From Nocardia sp. (GTDB lineage: Bacteria > Actinomycetota > Actinomycetes > Mycobacteriales > Mycobacteriaceae): a stretch of 39,921 nucleotides of DNA. Positions 1 to 8,093 of the stretch are shown in pieces. The stretch covers positions 1 to 39,921 of the forward strand of contig NZ_JAODNK010000129.1 in assembly GCF_025465275.1 (NCBI RefSeq), given 5' to 3'. The translations under genes and the position numbers were made by a program. Within the stretch, counting starts at the first letter, position 1; each line of letters starts with the position of its first letter. The notes below the pieces were generated by a model that ran no database searches, was not told where the DNA came from, and saw only the letters and a program-made list of their open reading frames with translations.

Positions 1-125
1 ATGGCGATCTTGAAATCGGCGTCGGCGATGTCGAACGCGAAGTCCACCGCGAACCCTGCCGATCGCAACCCGGCGGTTACCTCATGACTGAGTTGCTGAT
101 CGTCCTCCAACACCAAAACACGCAC
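1..125 (-). CDS. Response regulator, N-terminal fragment (cut by window edge)
   Basis: The reverse strand from a GTG at 125 reads into the left edge without a stop and begins VRVLVLEDDQQLSHEVTAGL. This is the start of a CheY-like receiver domain: a hydrophobic beta-1 strand, then the acidic pair (Glu/Asp-Asp) that binds Mg2+, then helix alpha-1. The phosphoacceptor Asp and the output domain lie outside the window, so the subfamily (OmpR or NarL type) cannot be told. It is divergent from mgtE across a 437-bp AT-containing intergenic region. A sensor kinase would be expected further left. The start codon is provisional because no strong ribosome site is visible. Confidence 0.75.
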   Translation of the reverse strand, partial: MRVLVLEDDQQLSHEVTAGLRSAGFAVDFAFDIADADFKIA

Positions 126-562
126 AGAGCCAGACAGTAAGGCATGTCGAACGGGTGCCCAACGCGCAGAACACACGTATTAGGGGGAAATTATCGGAAA
201 ATGATAGACCGGGCCGCCTGCGCGAATCAGCCGCATCCGAGCCTCTCACGGTACCCCCCTCCCGGGTCGAGGTCTGGTTGACGCACTGGCCGTCGCCGGA
301 ACCTGGTGGGCGGGCACCACCATCAGCGGTACCCTGCACAGGGGAGCTTCTCCTAACCCGCTGGCGGCGGGTTACTTTTTTTCGGTGCAGGACGGTTTCG
401 AGGAGGTGGGTCGCATGCGTGGCGAGCCCCCTAGTCGAAGGCCGCGCGGCGCTGACTCCCGGATCTGCCGATAGTTCTGTGGTAGCGGGGTCGGTGCCTC
501 GCGGTGTGACTCGGTATCCATCCGTTCACCCTCTTTACTTGCCTTTCGGCTGAGGTTCCGCC
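126..562. promoter_or_regulatory. Divergent intergenic region and long mgtE leader
   Basis: These 437 bp separate the response regulator from mgtE. The part next to the regulator (about 175-210) is AT-rich and holds several TAnnnT-like hexamers on both strands, so both promoters probably lie there. The rest would be an mgtE 5' leader of up to 350 nt containing a terminator-like hairpin (354-382). GGTACC occurs twice (250-255 and 329-334). The conserved core of the M-box Mg2+ riboswitch was looked for and not recognised. Open frames crossing the region have no coding character. Confidence 0.45.
354..382 (+). terminator. Intrinsic terminator-like hairpin in the mgtE leader
   Basis: TAACCCGC (354-361) pairs perfectly with GCGGGTTA (367-374) around a 5-nt loop, and C plus seven T (376-382) follows. 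This is textbook rho-independent architecture on the plus strand. It lies about 180 nt before the mgtE start. A smaller hairpin of the form AGGnGAG-loop-CTCCT sits immediately upstream. The arrangement fits transcription attenuation, or the end of a short RNA; no gene upstream on this strand needs a terminator. Confidence 0.6.
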
Positions 563-2008
563 ATGACGCAGACTGATCTGCCCGTCGTTTCGACGCTGCC
601 CGCCCCGCTTTCCGTGCTGCCGGAAGTTGGTGACGCCATGCTCGATCCCCGCTCCACCGGCCGTGATTCACTGCGTTCCGAGGGCGATTCGCTGCGCGAC
701 ATCGCCGATTGCCATCACGTCGCGGCTACCCTCGAGTGGCTGGACAACCATCCGCCCCACGTCATCGCGGACGAACTGGCCCGGATGGACGCCGTCTCGG
801 CGGGCATGGCCTTCCGCCTGCTCGACAAGGACCGCGCCCTGGATGTGTTCGAGGAGCTGGAGCCGGTAGATCAGCAGCAGATCCTCACCGGAATGCGCGA
901 TCAGAGCTTCCGTGAACTGGTCGAGGAGATGGATCCCGATGACCGCGCCCGGATGCTGCGCGAGGCGCCGGCCAAGGTGGCGAAGAAGGTCCTCGCCGGA
1001 CTGAGCCCGCGTGAGCGCCGTATGACGGCCGCGCTGCTCGGCTACCCGGAGGGCTCTGTCGGGCTCTTTATGACGCCGGAAGTCATTGCGCTGCCACGGA
1101 ATCTGCCGGTGATTCAGGCGTTGCAGATGGTACGCACCGAAGGCGCGAACGCCGAGACCGTCTACACGCTGCCGGTAGTGGACGCCGGCCGCCGCCTCAT
1201 CGGCGTGGTGGAGCTACGCGAGCTGGTGCTGAGCTCCCCGGACGCCATGATCTCCGATCTGGTCGTGTCCGAACCGGCTTTCGCCCGCGCCACCGATTCC
1301 GCGGAAGAGGCGGCTCGGCTCATGCAGGGTGCCAACCTGATCAACCTGCCGGTGGTCGACAGCGAGGACCGCCTGGTCGGCCTGCTCACCATCGACGATG
1401 CCATCGAGGTCATCGAGGCCGCCGACTCCGAGGATGTGGCCCGGCAGGCGGGTACCACGCCCTGGGCCGGTCACTACATGGCGGCCGGGGTGTTCCAGCT
1501 CGCCCGCTACCGCGCCCTGTGGCTGATGCTGCTGCTGGTGGCCGCGACGCTGACGGTCACGGTGACCGACTTCTTCGAGCCGACGCTCGAACAGGCAGCG
1601 CATCTGGCGCTGTTCATTCCATTGCTCATCGGCGCGGGCGGCAATGCCGGCGCGCAGGCCGCGACGACCTGTGTGCGTGCGCTGGCGGTCGGCGAGGTGC
1701 GGGTCTCGGATCTGGTCAAAGTGGTCTGGCGGGAATGCCGGGTCGGTCTGGTACTGGGCGCCATGCTGGCCTGTGTCGGCATGGTGATCGGGACCATCTT
1801 CGTGGGCACCAAAATCGCTGTGGTGGTGGCCATTACGCTGGTTATCATCTGCGCCTGGGCGGCCACCATCGGCGGCACCATGCCGCTGCTCGCCAAGAAG
1901 CTTCATATCGATCCCGCGGTGATCTCGGCCCCGATGGTCACCACGATGGTCGACGCGACCGGACTGGTCATCTACTTCATGACCGCGAAATTGGTGCTGG
2001 GCATCTGA
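563..2008 (+). CDS. mgtE: Magnesium transporter MgtE
   Basis: This is a 481-residue Mg2+ channel/transporter of the MgtE family. After about 45 variable residues comes the superhelical MgtE N domain (about 55-160), then two CBS domains (about 170-290) that gate the pore by sensing cytosolic Mg2+, then five membrane helices (about 310-481). The family-conserved GAGGNAGAQAATTCVRAL segment is in the membrane part. The ATG at 563 has GAGG seven bases upstream; a later ATG at 638 is possible. The gene stands alone behind a long leader with a terminator-like hairpin, suggesting control by transcription attenuation. Confidence 0.95.
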   Translation: MTQTDLPVVSTLPAPLSVLPEVGDAMLDPRSTGRDSLRSEGDSLRDIADCHHVAATLEWLDNHPPHVIADELARMDAVSAGMAFRLLDKDRALDVFEELEPVDQQQILTGMRDQSFRELVEEMDPDDRARMLREAPAKVAKKVLAGLSPRERRMTAALLGYPEGSVGLFMTPEVIALPRNLPVIQALQMVRTEGANAETVYTLPVVDAGRRLIGVVELRELVLSSPDAMISDLVVSEPAFARATDSAEEAARLMQGANLINLPVVDSEDRLVGLLTIDDAIEVIEAADSEDVARQAGTTPWAGHYMAAGVFQLARYRALWLMLLLVAATLTVTVTDFFEPTLEQAAHLALFIPLLIGAGGNAGAQAATTCVRALAVGEVRVSDLVKVVWRECRVGLVLGAMLACVGMVIGTIFVGTKIAVVVAITLVIICAWAATIGGTMPLLAKKLHIDPAVISAPMVTTMVDATGLVIYFMTAKLVLGI

Positions 2009-2139
2009 TCGGCAAACCGCGCGCAGGGCGGCCGGCACCGCCACTGCGACCTGCTGTGACCGATTGCACGACTGCGGATTTGCGGTCACCGGAGTGCCCG
2101 GCCACACGCTTTTCGGCATTCTCGCAGCACAGCGAGAAG

Positions 2140-2187
2140 ACACAAGGTCTTGTGCTGGCCGATGATGTCCGCCACCAGTAGTAGTGT
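2140..2187 (+). promoter_or_regulatory. Tandem NrdR-like boxes upstream of nrdF2
   Basis: Box 1 (2140-2155) reads ACACAAGGTCTTGTGC, a dyad matching about 12 of 16 positions of the NrdR consensus (acaCwAtATaTwGtgt). Box 2 (2172-2187) reads CCACCAGTAGTAGTGT and matches about 10 of 16. The two start 32 bp apart with a 16-bp gap, which is the same-face spacing typical of NrdR box pairs in front of ribonucleotide reductase genes. Matches were counted by eye; box 2 is weak. Confidence 0.5.
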
Positions 2188-2243
2188 TCAGGTTAAGGAA
2201 GTCTGGAACGGGCCGGTGTGCTGGGAAGGGTGAGTGAACAGGC

Positions 2244-3206
2244 GTGAAACTGATCGATCGGGTATCGGCGATCAACTGGAACCGCGTGCTTGACGAGAAG
2301 GATGCGGAGGTCTGGGATCGACTCACGGGCAACTTCTGGTTGCCGGAAAAGGTGCCGGTTTCCAATGACATTCCGTCGTGGGCGACGCTGACCCCCAGCG
2401 AGAAGCAGCTGACCATGCGGGTCTTCACCGGCCTCACCCTGCTGGACACCATCCAGGGCACCGTCGGTGCGGTCAGTCTCATCCCGGATGCGCTGACCCC
2501 GCACGAAGAAGCGGTCTACACCAATATCGCCTTCATGGAGTCGGTGCACGCCAAGAGCTACAGCCAGATCTTCTCGACGCTGTGCTCCTCCAAGGAGATC
2601 GACGAAGCCTTCCGCTGGTCCGAGGAGAATCGGAACCTGCAGCGCAAGGCCGAAATCGTGCTCGGCTACTACAACGGCGAGGATCCGCTCAAGCGCAAGG
2701 TGGCCTCCACCCTGCTGGAGAGCTTCCTGTTCTACTCCGGCTTCTACCTGCCGATGCACTGGTCCTCGCGGGCCAAGCTCACCAATACCGCCGATATGAT
2801 CCGCCTGATCATTCGCGATGAGGCCGTGCACGGCTACTACATCGGTTACAAGTACCAGAAGGGCCTCGAGCTCAGGTCCGAGGCCGAGCGCGACGAGCTC
2901 AAGTCCTACACCTTCGAGCTGCTGTTCGAGCTGTACGAGAACGAGGTCGAGTACACCCAGGATCTCTACGACGAGGTCGGCCTGACCGAGGACGTCAAGA
3001 AGTTCCTGCGCTACAACGCCAACAAGGCGCTGATGAACCTCGGCTACGAGGGCCTGTTCCCGAAGGACGAGTGCGACGTGAACCCGGCGATCCTGTCGGC
3101 GCTCTCGCCCAATGCCGACGAGAACCACGACTTCTTCTCCGGCTCGGGTTCCAGCTACGTCATCGGCAAGGCTGTGAACACCGAGGACGAAGACTGGGAA
3201 TTCTGA
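2244..3206 (+). CDS. nrdF: Class Ib ribonucleotide reductase beta subunit NrdF2
   Basis: The 320-residue protein follows M. tuberculosis NrdF2 almost residue for residue as recalled (NFWLPEKVPVSNDIPSW, IPDALTPHEEAV, ESVHAKSYSQIFSTLC). It houses the dinuclear metal/tyrosyl radical cofactor that, with NrdE, reduces ribonucleotides to deoxyribonucleotides. Carboxylate and His ligands lie in helices around MESVHAKSY and IRDEAVHGYYIGY. The acidic C-terminal tail ending DEDWEF is the docking peptide for the large subunit. The GTG at 2244 is the first possible start because a TGA lies in frame at 2235, and GGAAGGGTGAG precedes it. NrdR-like boxes lie 60-100 bp upstream. nrdE and nrdI are not in the window. 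Confidence 0.97.
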   Translation: MKLIDRVSAINWNRVLDEKDAEVWDRLTGNFWLPEKVPVSNDIPSWATLTPSEKQLTMRVFTGLTLLDTIQGTVGAVSLIPDALTPHEEAVYTNIAFMESVHAKSYSQIFSTLCSSKEIDEAFRWSEENRNLQRKAEIVLGYYNGEDPLKRKVASTLLESFLFYSGFYLPMHWSSRAKLTNTADMIRLIIRDEAVHGYYIGYKYQKGLELRSEAERDELKSYTFELLFELYENEVEYTQDLYDEVGLTEDVKKFLRYNANKALMNLGYEGLFPKDECDVNPAILSALSPNADENHDFFSGSGSSYVIGKAVNTEDEDWEF

Positions 3207-3350
3207 TCCGCCTCCCCGAACCTTCAGCGCCCGGCTGAGTGCCGTGGACCGTTGTGCATGCATGGTGGCGGTCAGGCGTGATACCGATTTCGGGGGTACC
3301 CGATGAGTTACCTCGAACTCACGAAATCAGTTGTCACGGCCCATATCTGA

Positions 3351-3400
3351 GACGGCTGCTCTTGGTTTGCGATTTCTCGCGAACCAAGAGCAGCCGTTCT
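3351..3400. terminator. Bidirectional terminator between nrdF2 and fecB
   Basis: A 21-bp stem (3352-3372 with 3377-3397, one T-G wobble) closes on the tetraloop TTTC. The arms are centred on CGGCTGCTCTTGGTT and its complement. It lies between two convergent genes and is flanked by a short T-rich run (TTCTTAT) on the plus side. It is the strongest hairpin found in the window. Confidence 0.8.
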
Positions 3401-3417
3401 TATGTCTGGAGCCGCCC

Positions 3418-4524
3418 TTAACCTGTGGCATATCCGTTGAGGGACTTGCGCATATCGTCGAGCAGCGCCCGCGCGGCGGTTATGCCGGAGCCGTGCCAGA
3501 TGGTGTCCTCCACCACGAAGTCGCGATTGTCGCCGATGACGCTCAGCGACTTCCAATTGTCGCTGTGCATCACCGATTCGCCGTACTTCAGGCCGTCCGG
3601 ACCGTCGAACATCACGTAGATGATGTCGCCCTCGACCTTATTGCGGTCGGCCTCGGCGCCCAGGCTGGCCACCTCGAACGAATCACCGCGCTGCGACTGC
3701 GGCCGCTGGACACCGGCATCGCCGAGCACCTGCCCGGCGAAGCTGTTACCACCTTGCACCTGCATGGATTTCGCGTCGAAGCGCACGATGGACGCCTGAG
3801 AAAGGTTGGCCGCCTGCGAGTTTCCGGCATCGCGGGCAGCGGTGCGGTAGTCGTCCAGCGCCTTGGCGGCCGCGGTCTTGCGATCCAGCGCCTCGCCGAT
3901 CGCACTGAACTGCGCCTGCCAGCCATTGTCCGCGCCCACCAGCACGGTGGGGGCGATGGCCTTCATGGCGTCGTATTCGGGTCCGTCCGTGGCCGCGCCG
4001 ATAATCAGATCCGGTTTCAGCGCAGCGACTTTCGCCGGATCGGGGCTGCCGACCGCACCCACGCCGGGAACTTCGGAGATGCCCGTGCCCAGGTAGGCGG
4101 GCTGCGGCGTCGGCCCGGAAATCGTTGCGGCGCCGACCACTCGCTCCCACAACCCCAGCGCGCAGACGCCGTCCAGCGCCGCCGTGGAGAGCACGACCAC
4201 GCGTTTCGGATCGGCCGGCACCTCGGAGGTGCCCTCCGCATGCGTGATCGTCCGGGTTCCGGAGGTCGCGTCAGGTGAACTCGGCAGCGCGCACGCCGTC
4301 CGGGTATCGCGCTCCAGTCCCACCACGCCCGCACCAGCGATGCTCGTGGTGGTCTTCACGATCGCGCTCTCGGCGTCGTCGGACCCTTTACTGCAGCCTG
4401 CGAGCAACCCCGCCGGTAGCACCGCTGCCGCGGCCAGAACCGCGCCCCAGGTGCGCAAACGCTGCGCGGGGGTAAGGGTGGAGGCGAACGTGTTTCGGGT
4501 GGAAGCGGACTCGCGCACCGGCAT
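3418..4524 (-). CDS. fecB: Periplasmic iron-siderophore binding lipoprotein, FecB-like
   Basis: This is a 368-residue lipoprotein of the FecB/BtuF class III binding-protein fold, equivalent to M. tuberculosis Rv3044. The signal segment ends in lipobox LLAGC (Cys44). The binding domain begins near DPKRVVVLSTAALDGVCALG, and the second lobe contains FEVASLGAEAD and a C-terminal helix (GITAARALLDDMR). It probably captures ferric siderophore or heme outside the membrane. No permease or ATPase neighbours it, as in mycobacteria. The ATG at 4524 was chosen over an in-frame ATG at 4560 because TACGCT ends exactly 7 nt before it and no Shine-Dalgarno is present, as in leaderless mRNAs. Confidence 0.88.
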   Translation of the reverse strand: MPVRESASTRNTFASTLTPAQRLRTWGAVLAAAAVLPAGLLAGCSKGSDDAESAIVKTTTSIAGAGVVGLERDTRTACALPSSPDATSGTRTITHAEGTSEVPADPKRVVVLSTAALDGVCALGLWERVVGAATISGPTPQPAYLGTGISEVPGVGAVGSPDPAKVAALKPDLIIGAATDGPEYDAMKAIAPTVLVGADNGWQAQFSAIGEALDRKTAAAKALDDYRTAARDAGNSQAANLSQASIVRFDAKSMQVQGGNSFAGQVLGDAGVQRPQSQRGDSFEVASLGAEADRNKVEGDIIYVMFDGPDGLKYGESVMHSDNWKSLSVIGDNRDFVVEDTIWHGSGITAARALLDDMRKSLNGYATG

Positions 4525-4531
4525 GGCAGGC

Positions 4532-4537
4532 AGCGTA
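4532..4537 (-). promoter_or_regulatory. -10 element of fecB (leaderless)
   Basis: TACGCT (TAnnnT type) ends 7 nt upstream of the fecB ATG, so transcription would begin at the start codon. The element lies inside the longer open frame that starts at 4560, arguing against that start. Confidence 0.45.
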
Positions 4538-4711
4538 CATCCGGCGACCGCGACACCCAATTACGACACAGAGTAGGAGCTGCCCGCGACCGGTGTGAGA
4601 GCACGGTTTACGATCCTTGGAGCGCTACGCCCCCCGTCGTTCGTCATGCGTCGAACCGGACGCCGGAGCACCGCGTACGAACGACCAGAAGGCACCTGTT
4701 CAGGAGGAAGA

Positions 4712-6448
4712 GTGACTGCCGTAGAGCCACAGCCAGTCCGTGAAGTGGAAGCGGCTCGGCCATACCCGCAACGTGTGGGTCCGAAGGGTTCGTTTATCTA
4801 CAAGATGGTCACCACGACGGACCCGAAGGTTCTCGGCGTCATGTACCTCGTGACCGCCATGTCCTTCTTCCTCATCGGTGGCCTCATGGCGCTGCTGATG
4901 CGCGCCGAGCTCGCCCGACCGGGCATGCAGTTCCTGTCGCCGGAGCAGTTCAACCAGCTGTTCACCATGCACGGCACGATCATGCTGCTCTTCTACGCCA
5001 CCGCGATCGTGTTCGGCTTCGCCAATATCGTGCTGCCGCTGCAGATCGGCGCACCGGACGTGGCGTTCCCGCGACTGAACGCCTTCAGCTACTGGCTGTA
5101 CCTGTTCGGCGGCACCATGGCCACCGCGGGCTTCGTGACCCCCGGCGGCGCGGCCGACTTCGGCTGGACCGCCTACACCCCGCTGTCGGACATCGTGCAC
5201 TCCCCGGGCGTCGGCGCCGACCTGTGGATTCTGGGTCTGGCCGTCTCCGGCCTGGGCACCATCCTCGGTGGCGTGAACATGCTGACCACCGTGGTCTGCC
5301 TGCGCTGCCCCGGTATGACCATGTTCCGCATGCCGATCTTCACCTGGAACATCGCCGTCACCAGTGTGCTTGTGCTGCTGGCCTTCCCGCTGCTCACCGC
5401 GGCGCTCTTCGGCCTGGCGTACGACCGTCACCTGGGTGGTCATATCTATGACCCGGCGAACGGCGGTGCGCTGCTCTATCAGCACTTGTTCTGGTACTTC
5501 GGTCACCCGGAGGTGTACATCATCGCCTTGCCGTTCTTCGGCATAGTCTCGGAGATCTTCCCGGTCTTCAGCCGCAAGCCGATCTTCGGTTACACCACGC
5601 TGGTCTACGCCACGCTCGGTATCGCCGCGCTGTCCATCGCCGTGTGGGCGCACCACATGTACGCCACCGGCGCCGTGCTGCTGCCGTACTTCTCGTTCAT
5701 GACGTTCCTCATCGCGGTTCCGACCGGTGTGAAGTTCTTCAACTGGATCGGCACCATGTGGCGGGGTCAGCTGACCTTCGAAACGCCCATGCTGTGGTCC
5801 ATCGGCTTCCTGGTGACCTTCCTCTTCGGTGGTCTGTCGGGCGTCATCCTGGCCGCCCCGCCGGTCGACTTCCATGTCTCCGACAGCTATTTCGTCGTGG
5901 CGCACTTCCACTACGTGCTGTTCGGCACCATCGTGTTCGCGACCTTCGCCGGTATCTACTTCTGGTTCCCGAAGATCACCGGCCGCATGATGGACGAGCG
6001 GCTGGGCAAGTGGCACTTCTGGGCCACCTTCGTCGGCTTCCACACCACCTTCCTCGTCCAGCACTGGCTGGGTAACGAAGGTATGCCGCGCCGCTACGCC
6101 GACTACCTGCCGACCGACGGCTTCACGACCCTGAACACCATCTCCACGATCGGTGCCTTCATCCTGGGTTCGTCGATGCTGCCGTTCATCTGGAACGTCT
6201 TCAAGTCCTACCGCTACGGCGAGGTCGTGACCGTGGACGATCCGTGGGGCTACGGCAACTCCCTGGAGTGGGCGACCTCCTGCCCGCCGCCGCGGCACAA
6301 CTTCTACGAGCTGCCGCGCATCCGCTCCGAGCGTCCCGCGTTCGAACTGCACTACCCGCACATGGTCGAGCGCATGCGCGCCGAGGCCCATGTCGGCTGG
6401 GGCACCAAGTCCCACAATGTGACCGAGCTGGAGAAGGCTTCCCACTAG
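4712..6448 (+). CDS. ctaD: Cytochrome c oxidase (aa3) subunit I
   Basis: The 578-residue protein is the catalytic heme-copper subunit of the aa3 oxidase, embedded by twelve helices. Landmarks are the heme a His in FTMHGTIMLLFYAT, the CuB and cross-link site HPEVYI, the paired CuB histidines in WAHHMYATG, and the heme a3/heme a histidines in VVAHFHYVLFG. The C-terminal extension ending in HYPHMVERMRAEAH is typical of actinobacteria. Start is the GTG at 4712, with AGGAGG at 4702-4707; longer frames upstream lack homology. TACGAT (4608-4613) is a possible -10 element. It is divergent from fecB, as in mycobacteria, and a strong hairpin follows the stop. Confidence 0.97.
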   Translation: MTAVEPQPVREVEAARPYPQRVGPKGSFIYKMVTTTDPKVLGVMYLVTAMSFFLIGGLMALLMRAELARPGMQFLSPEQFNQLFTMHGTIMLLFYATAIVFGFANIVLPLQIGAPDVAFPRLNAFSYWLYLFGGTMATAGFVTPGGAADFGWTAYTPLSDIVHSPGVGADLWILGLAVSGLGTILGGVNMLTTVVCLRCPGMTMFRMPIFTWNIAVTSVLVLLAFPLLTAALFGLAYDRHLGGHIYDPANGGALLYQHLFWYFGHPEVYIIALPFFGIVSEIFPVFSRKPIFGYTTLVYATLGIAALSIAVWAHHMYATGAVLLPYFSFMTFLIAVPTGVKFFNWIGTMWRGQLTFETPMLWSIGFLVTFLFGGLSGVILAAPPVDFHVSDSYFVVAHFHYVLFGTIVFATFAGIYFWFPKITGRMMDERLGKWHFWATFVGFHTTFLVQHWLGNEGMPRRYADYLPTDGFTTLNTISTIGAFILGSSMLPFIWNVFKSYRYGEVVTVDDPWGYGNSLEWATSCPPPRHNFYELPRIRSERPAFELHYPHMVERMRAEAHVGWGTKSHNVTELEKASH

Positions 6449-6460
6449 CCTCAGCTGAGC

Positions 6461-6503
6461 AATACGAACGGCGGCTGTCTCACGACAGCCGCCGTTCGCG
6501 TAT
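6461..6503 (+). terminator. Terminator hairpin after ctaD
   Basis: AACGGCGGCTGTC (6467-6479) pairs with GACAGCCGCCGTT (6484-6496) around a 4-nt loop; two more pairs extend the base to 15 bp, and AATA/TATT can add four more beyond a 2-nt bulge. There is no long T run, so this is a GC-rich actinobacterial-type terminator 12 bp after the ctaD stop. Confidence 0.75.
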
Positions 6504-6679
6504 TCGGAGATCGCCGGGTCGTTGGCCGCGCTGGAACGGGAGCTGCCGTATCTGGAGGGGCCGCCGCCGCACTGTGATGCCCGTGACGGCGGGCGGCGCG
6601 AACCGGGGCCGATTCGCCTGACAGAATGAGCACGCCCCCATGCGCGGGTGGTGGTGTTTGCGAGGAACGGAGTTCTGGA

Positions 6680-7909
6680 TTGAGTACGTCCGACACGACG
6701 GTTCTGGTCACGGTCACTGGACCCGACAAACCGGGCGTGACGTCGGTACTTCTCGCGGCATTGTCCAATAACGCCGTCAGCCTGCTGGATGTCGAGCAGG
6801 TCGTCATCCGCGGCCGCCTCACCCTGGGCGTGCTGGTGTCATGTCCCACCGATCCCGAAGCGCTGCAGGATCAGCTCGAGGACGCCATGGCCAGCGTCGG
6901 TATGAATGTCGATGTGGAGATCGGTGCGAACTCCGTCGCGGGCGCACGTCTGTCCACGCATGCGATCGTGGTGCTGGGCAGCCCGGTCACCGCGCGCGCC
7001 TTCAGCGTCATGTCGCGCAAGCTCGCCGCGCAGCGCGTCAATATCGACTCCATTCGCGGTATCGCGGATTACCCGGTGACCGGTCTGGAACTCATGGTCA
7101 CCGTGCCGGACTCGGAGGTGGATACCGAGACCTCGCTGCGCACCATGCTGGCGGTCGTGGCTGCCAAGGAGAGCGTGGATATCGCGGTCGAGCGTGCCGG
7201 CCTGGCGCGACGGTCCAAGCGGCTCATCGTGTTCGATGTGGACTCCACGCTGATTCAGGGCGAGGTCATCGAAATGCTGGCGGCGCACGCCGGTGTCGAG
7301 GACGAGGTGCGCGCCGTCACCGAGGCCGCCATGCGCGGTGAGATCGACTTCGCGGAATCGCTGCGCCAGCGTGTCGCCACCCTCGCGGGGCTGGATGCCT
7401 CCGTCATCGACGAGGTCGCCGAGCAGATCGAGCTGACCCCGGGCGCCCGCACCACCATTCGCACTTTGCGCCGCATCGGTTTCCGCTGCGGTGTGGTGTC
7501 CGGCGGTTTCCGCCAGGTCATCGAACCCCTCGCGCACGAACTGGAATTGGATTTTGTGCAGGCCAACACCCTCGAGGTGATCGACGGCAAGCTCACCGGT
7601 CGTGTTGTCGGTGAGATCGTGGACCGGGCCGCGAAAGCCGTTGCGCTGCGCCGCTTCGCCGCCGAGACCGGGGTCGCCATGGAGCAGACCGTCGCGGTCG
7701 GCGACGGCGCGAACGATATCGACATGCTCAATGCCGCGGGACTGGGCATCGCGTTCAATGCCAAGCCCGCGCTGCGCGAGGTCGCCGATACCGCACTCTC
7801 ACACCCGTTCCTGGATGCCGTGCTCTTCATCCTCGGTGTCACCCGCGCCGAACTCGAGGCCGCCGACGCCCGCGACGGTGGCATCCGCCGGGTACCGCTG
7901 CCCCGCTAG
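6680..7909 (+). CDS. serB: Phosphoserine phosphatase SerB2
   Basis: The 409-residue enzyme carries out the last step of L-serine synthesis, hydrolysing O-phospho-L-serine. Two ACT regulatory domains (about 5-80 and 95-165) precede a HAD phosphatase. The nucleophile motif is FDVDSTLIQGE, motif II lies in GVVSGGFR, and the Mg2+ motif is GDGANDIDM. Length and architecture match M. tuberculosis SerB2 (409 residues). Start is a TTG at 6680, supported by homology and GGAG seven bases upstream; an in-frame ATG at 6626 would add 18 unrelated residues. The 3' end of the gene is imperfectly duplicated downstream (7886-7971). Confidence 0.94.
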   Translation: MSTSDTTVLVTVTGPDKPGVTSVLLAALSNNAVSLLDVEQVVIRGRLTLGVLVSCPTDPEALQDQLEDAMASVGMNVDVEIGANSVAGARLSTHAIVVLGSPVTARAFSVMSRKLAAQRVNIDSIRGIADYPVTGLELMVTVPDSEVDTETSLRTMLAVVAAKESVDIAVERAGLARRSKRLIVFDVDSTLIQGEVIEMLAAHAGVEDEVRAVTEAAMRGEIDFAESLRQRVATLAGLDASVIDEVAEQIELTPGARTTIRTLRRIGFRCGVVSGGFRQVIEPLAHELELDFVQANTLEVIDGKLTGRVVGEIVDRAAKAVALRRFAAETGVAMEQTVAVGDGANDIDMLNAAGLGIAFNAKPALREVADTALSHPFLDAVLFILGVTRAELEAADARDGGIRRVPLPR

Positions 7910-7971
7910 TTCGGCGGCGTGAGGACAGGGTTCGCCGGGTGCTGCTGCCGCGCTGGTTCGGCGGCGTGAAG
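7886..7971 (+). repeat. Imperfect tandem duplication at the 3' end of serB
   Basis: The last ~24 bases of serB plus its stop and the next bases (7886-7924) recur at 7933-7971 with about 5 mismatches in 39 positions (shared core TTCGGCGGCGTGA). The period is 47 bp, so the second copy is out of frame and non-coding. The following GC-rich stretch up to 8090 holds nothing else recognisable. Confidence 0.6.
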
Positions 7972-8093
7972 CCGGGTCCGCCGCGTGCTGTCGCCCGCCC
8001 GGCTCGGCGCGCGGGCCGGGCGCCTGCGCCGTCCGCGGCACTGCCGTCGGTAGCGTGGTCGGATACTTCGGCCACGACGATGGGAGGCTGTCC

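Noticed and set aside
240..380. M-box (ykoK) magnesium riboswitch upstream of mgtE
   Set aside because: The conserved core (GGTGAGGCTCCT-like start and the GCTAAAGCTC-like end) could not be found by eye. Only the terminator-like hairpin is claimed; a covariance search would decide.
155..553. Open reading frame of 132 codons in the mgtE leader
   Set aside because: Residue composition is random-like for GC-rich DNA (Arg/Pro/Ser/Ala), there is no ribosome site or recognisable motif, and it runs through the terminator hairpin.
1214..2482. Long minus-strand open frames opposite mgtE and nrdF2
   Set aside because: Antisense shadows of GC-rich coding sequence; His/Arg/Gln-rich translations without domain features.
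4595..4711. 39-residue N-terminal extension of CtaD
   Set aside because: Family homology begins at the GTG at 4712, which has an excellent AGGAGG site.
4700..6445. 581-codon minus-strand frame opposite ctaD
   Set aside because: Shadow of the ctaD codon pattern (Gly/Glu/His/Arg/Val-rich), fully antisense to a certain gene.
6501..6623. Open frame after ctaD reading YSEIAGSLAALERELPYLEG and onwards
   Set aside because: It looks protein-like but has no ATG/GTG start in frame, begins inside the ctaD terminator region, and matches nothing recognised.
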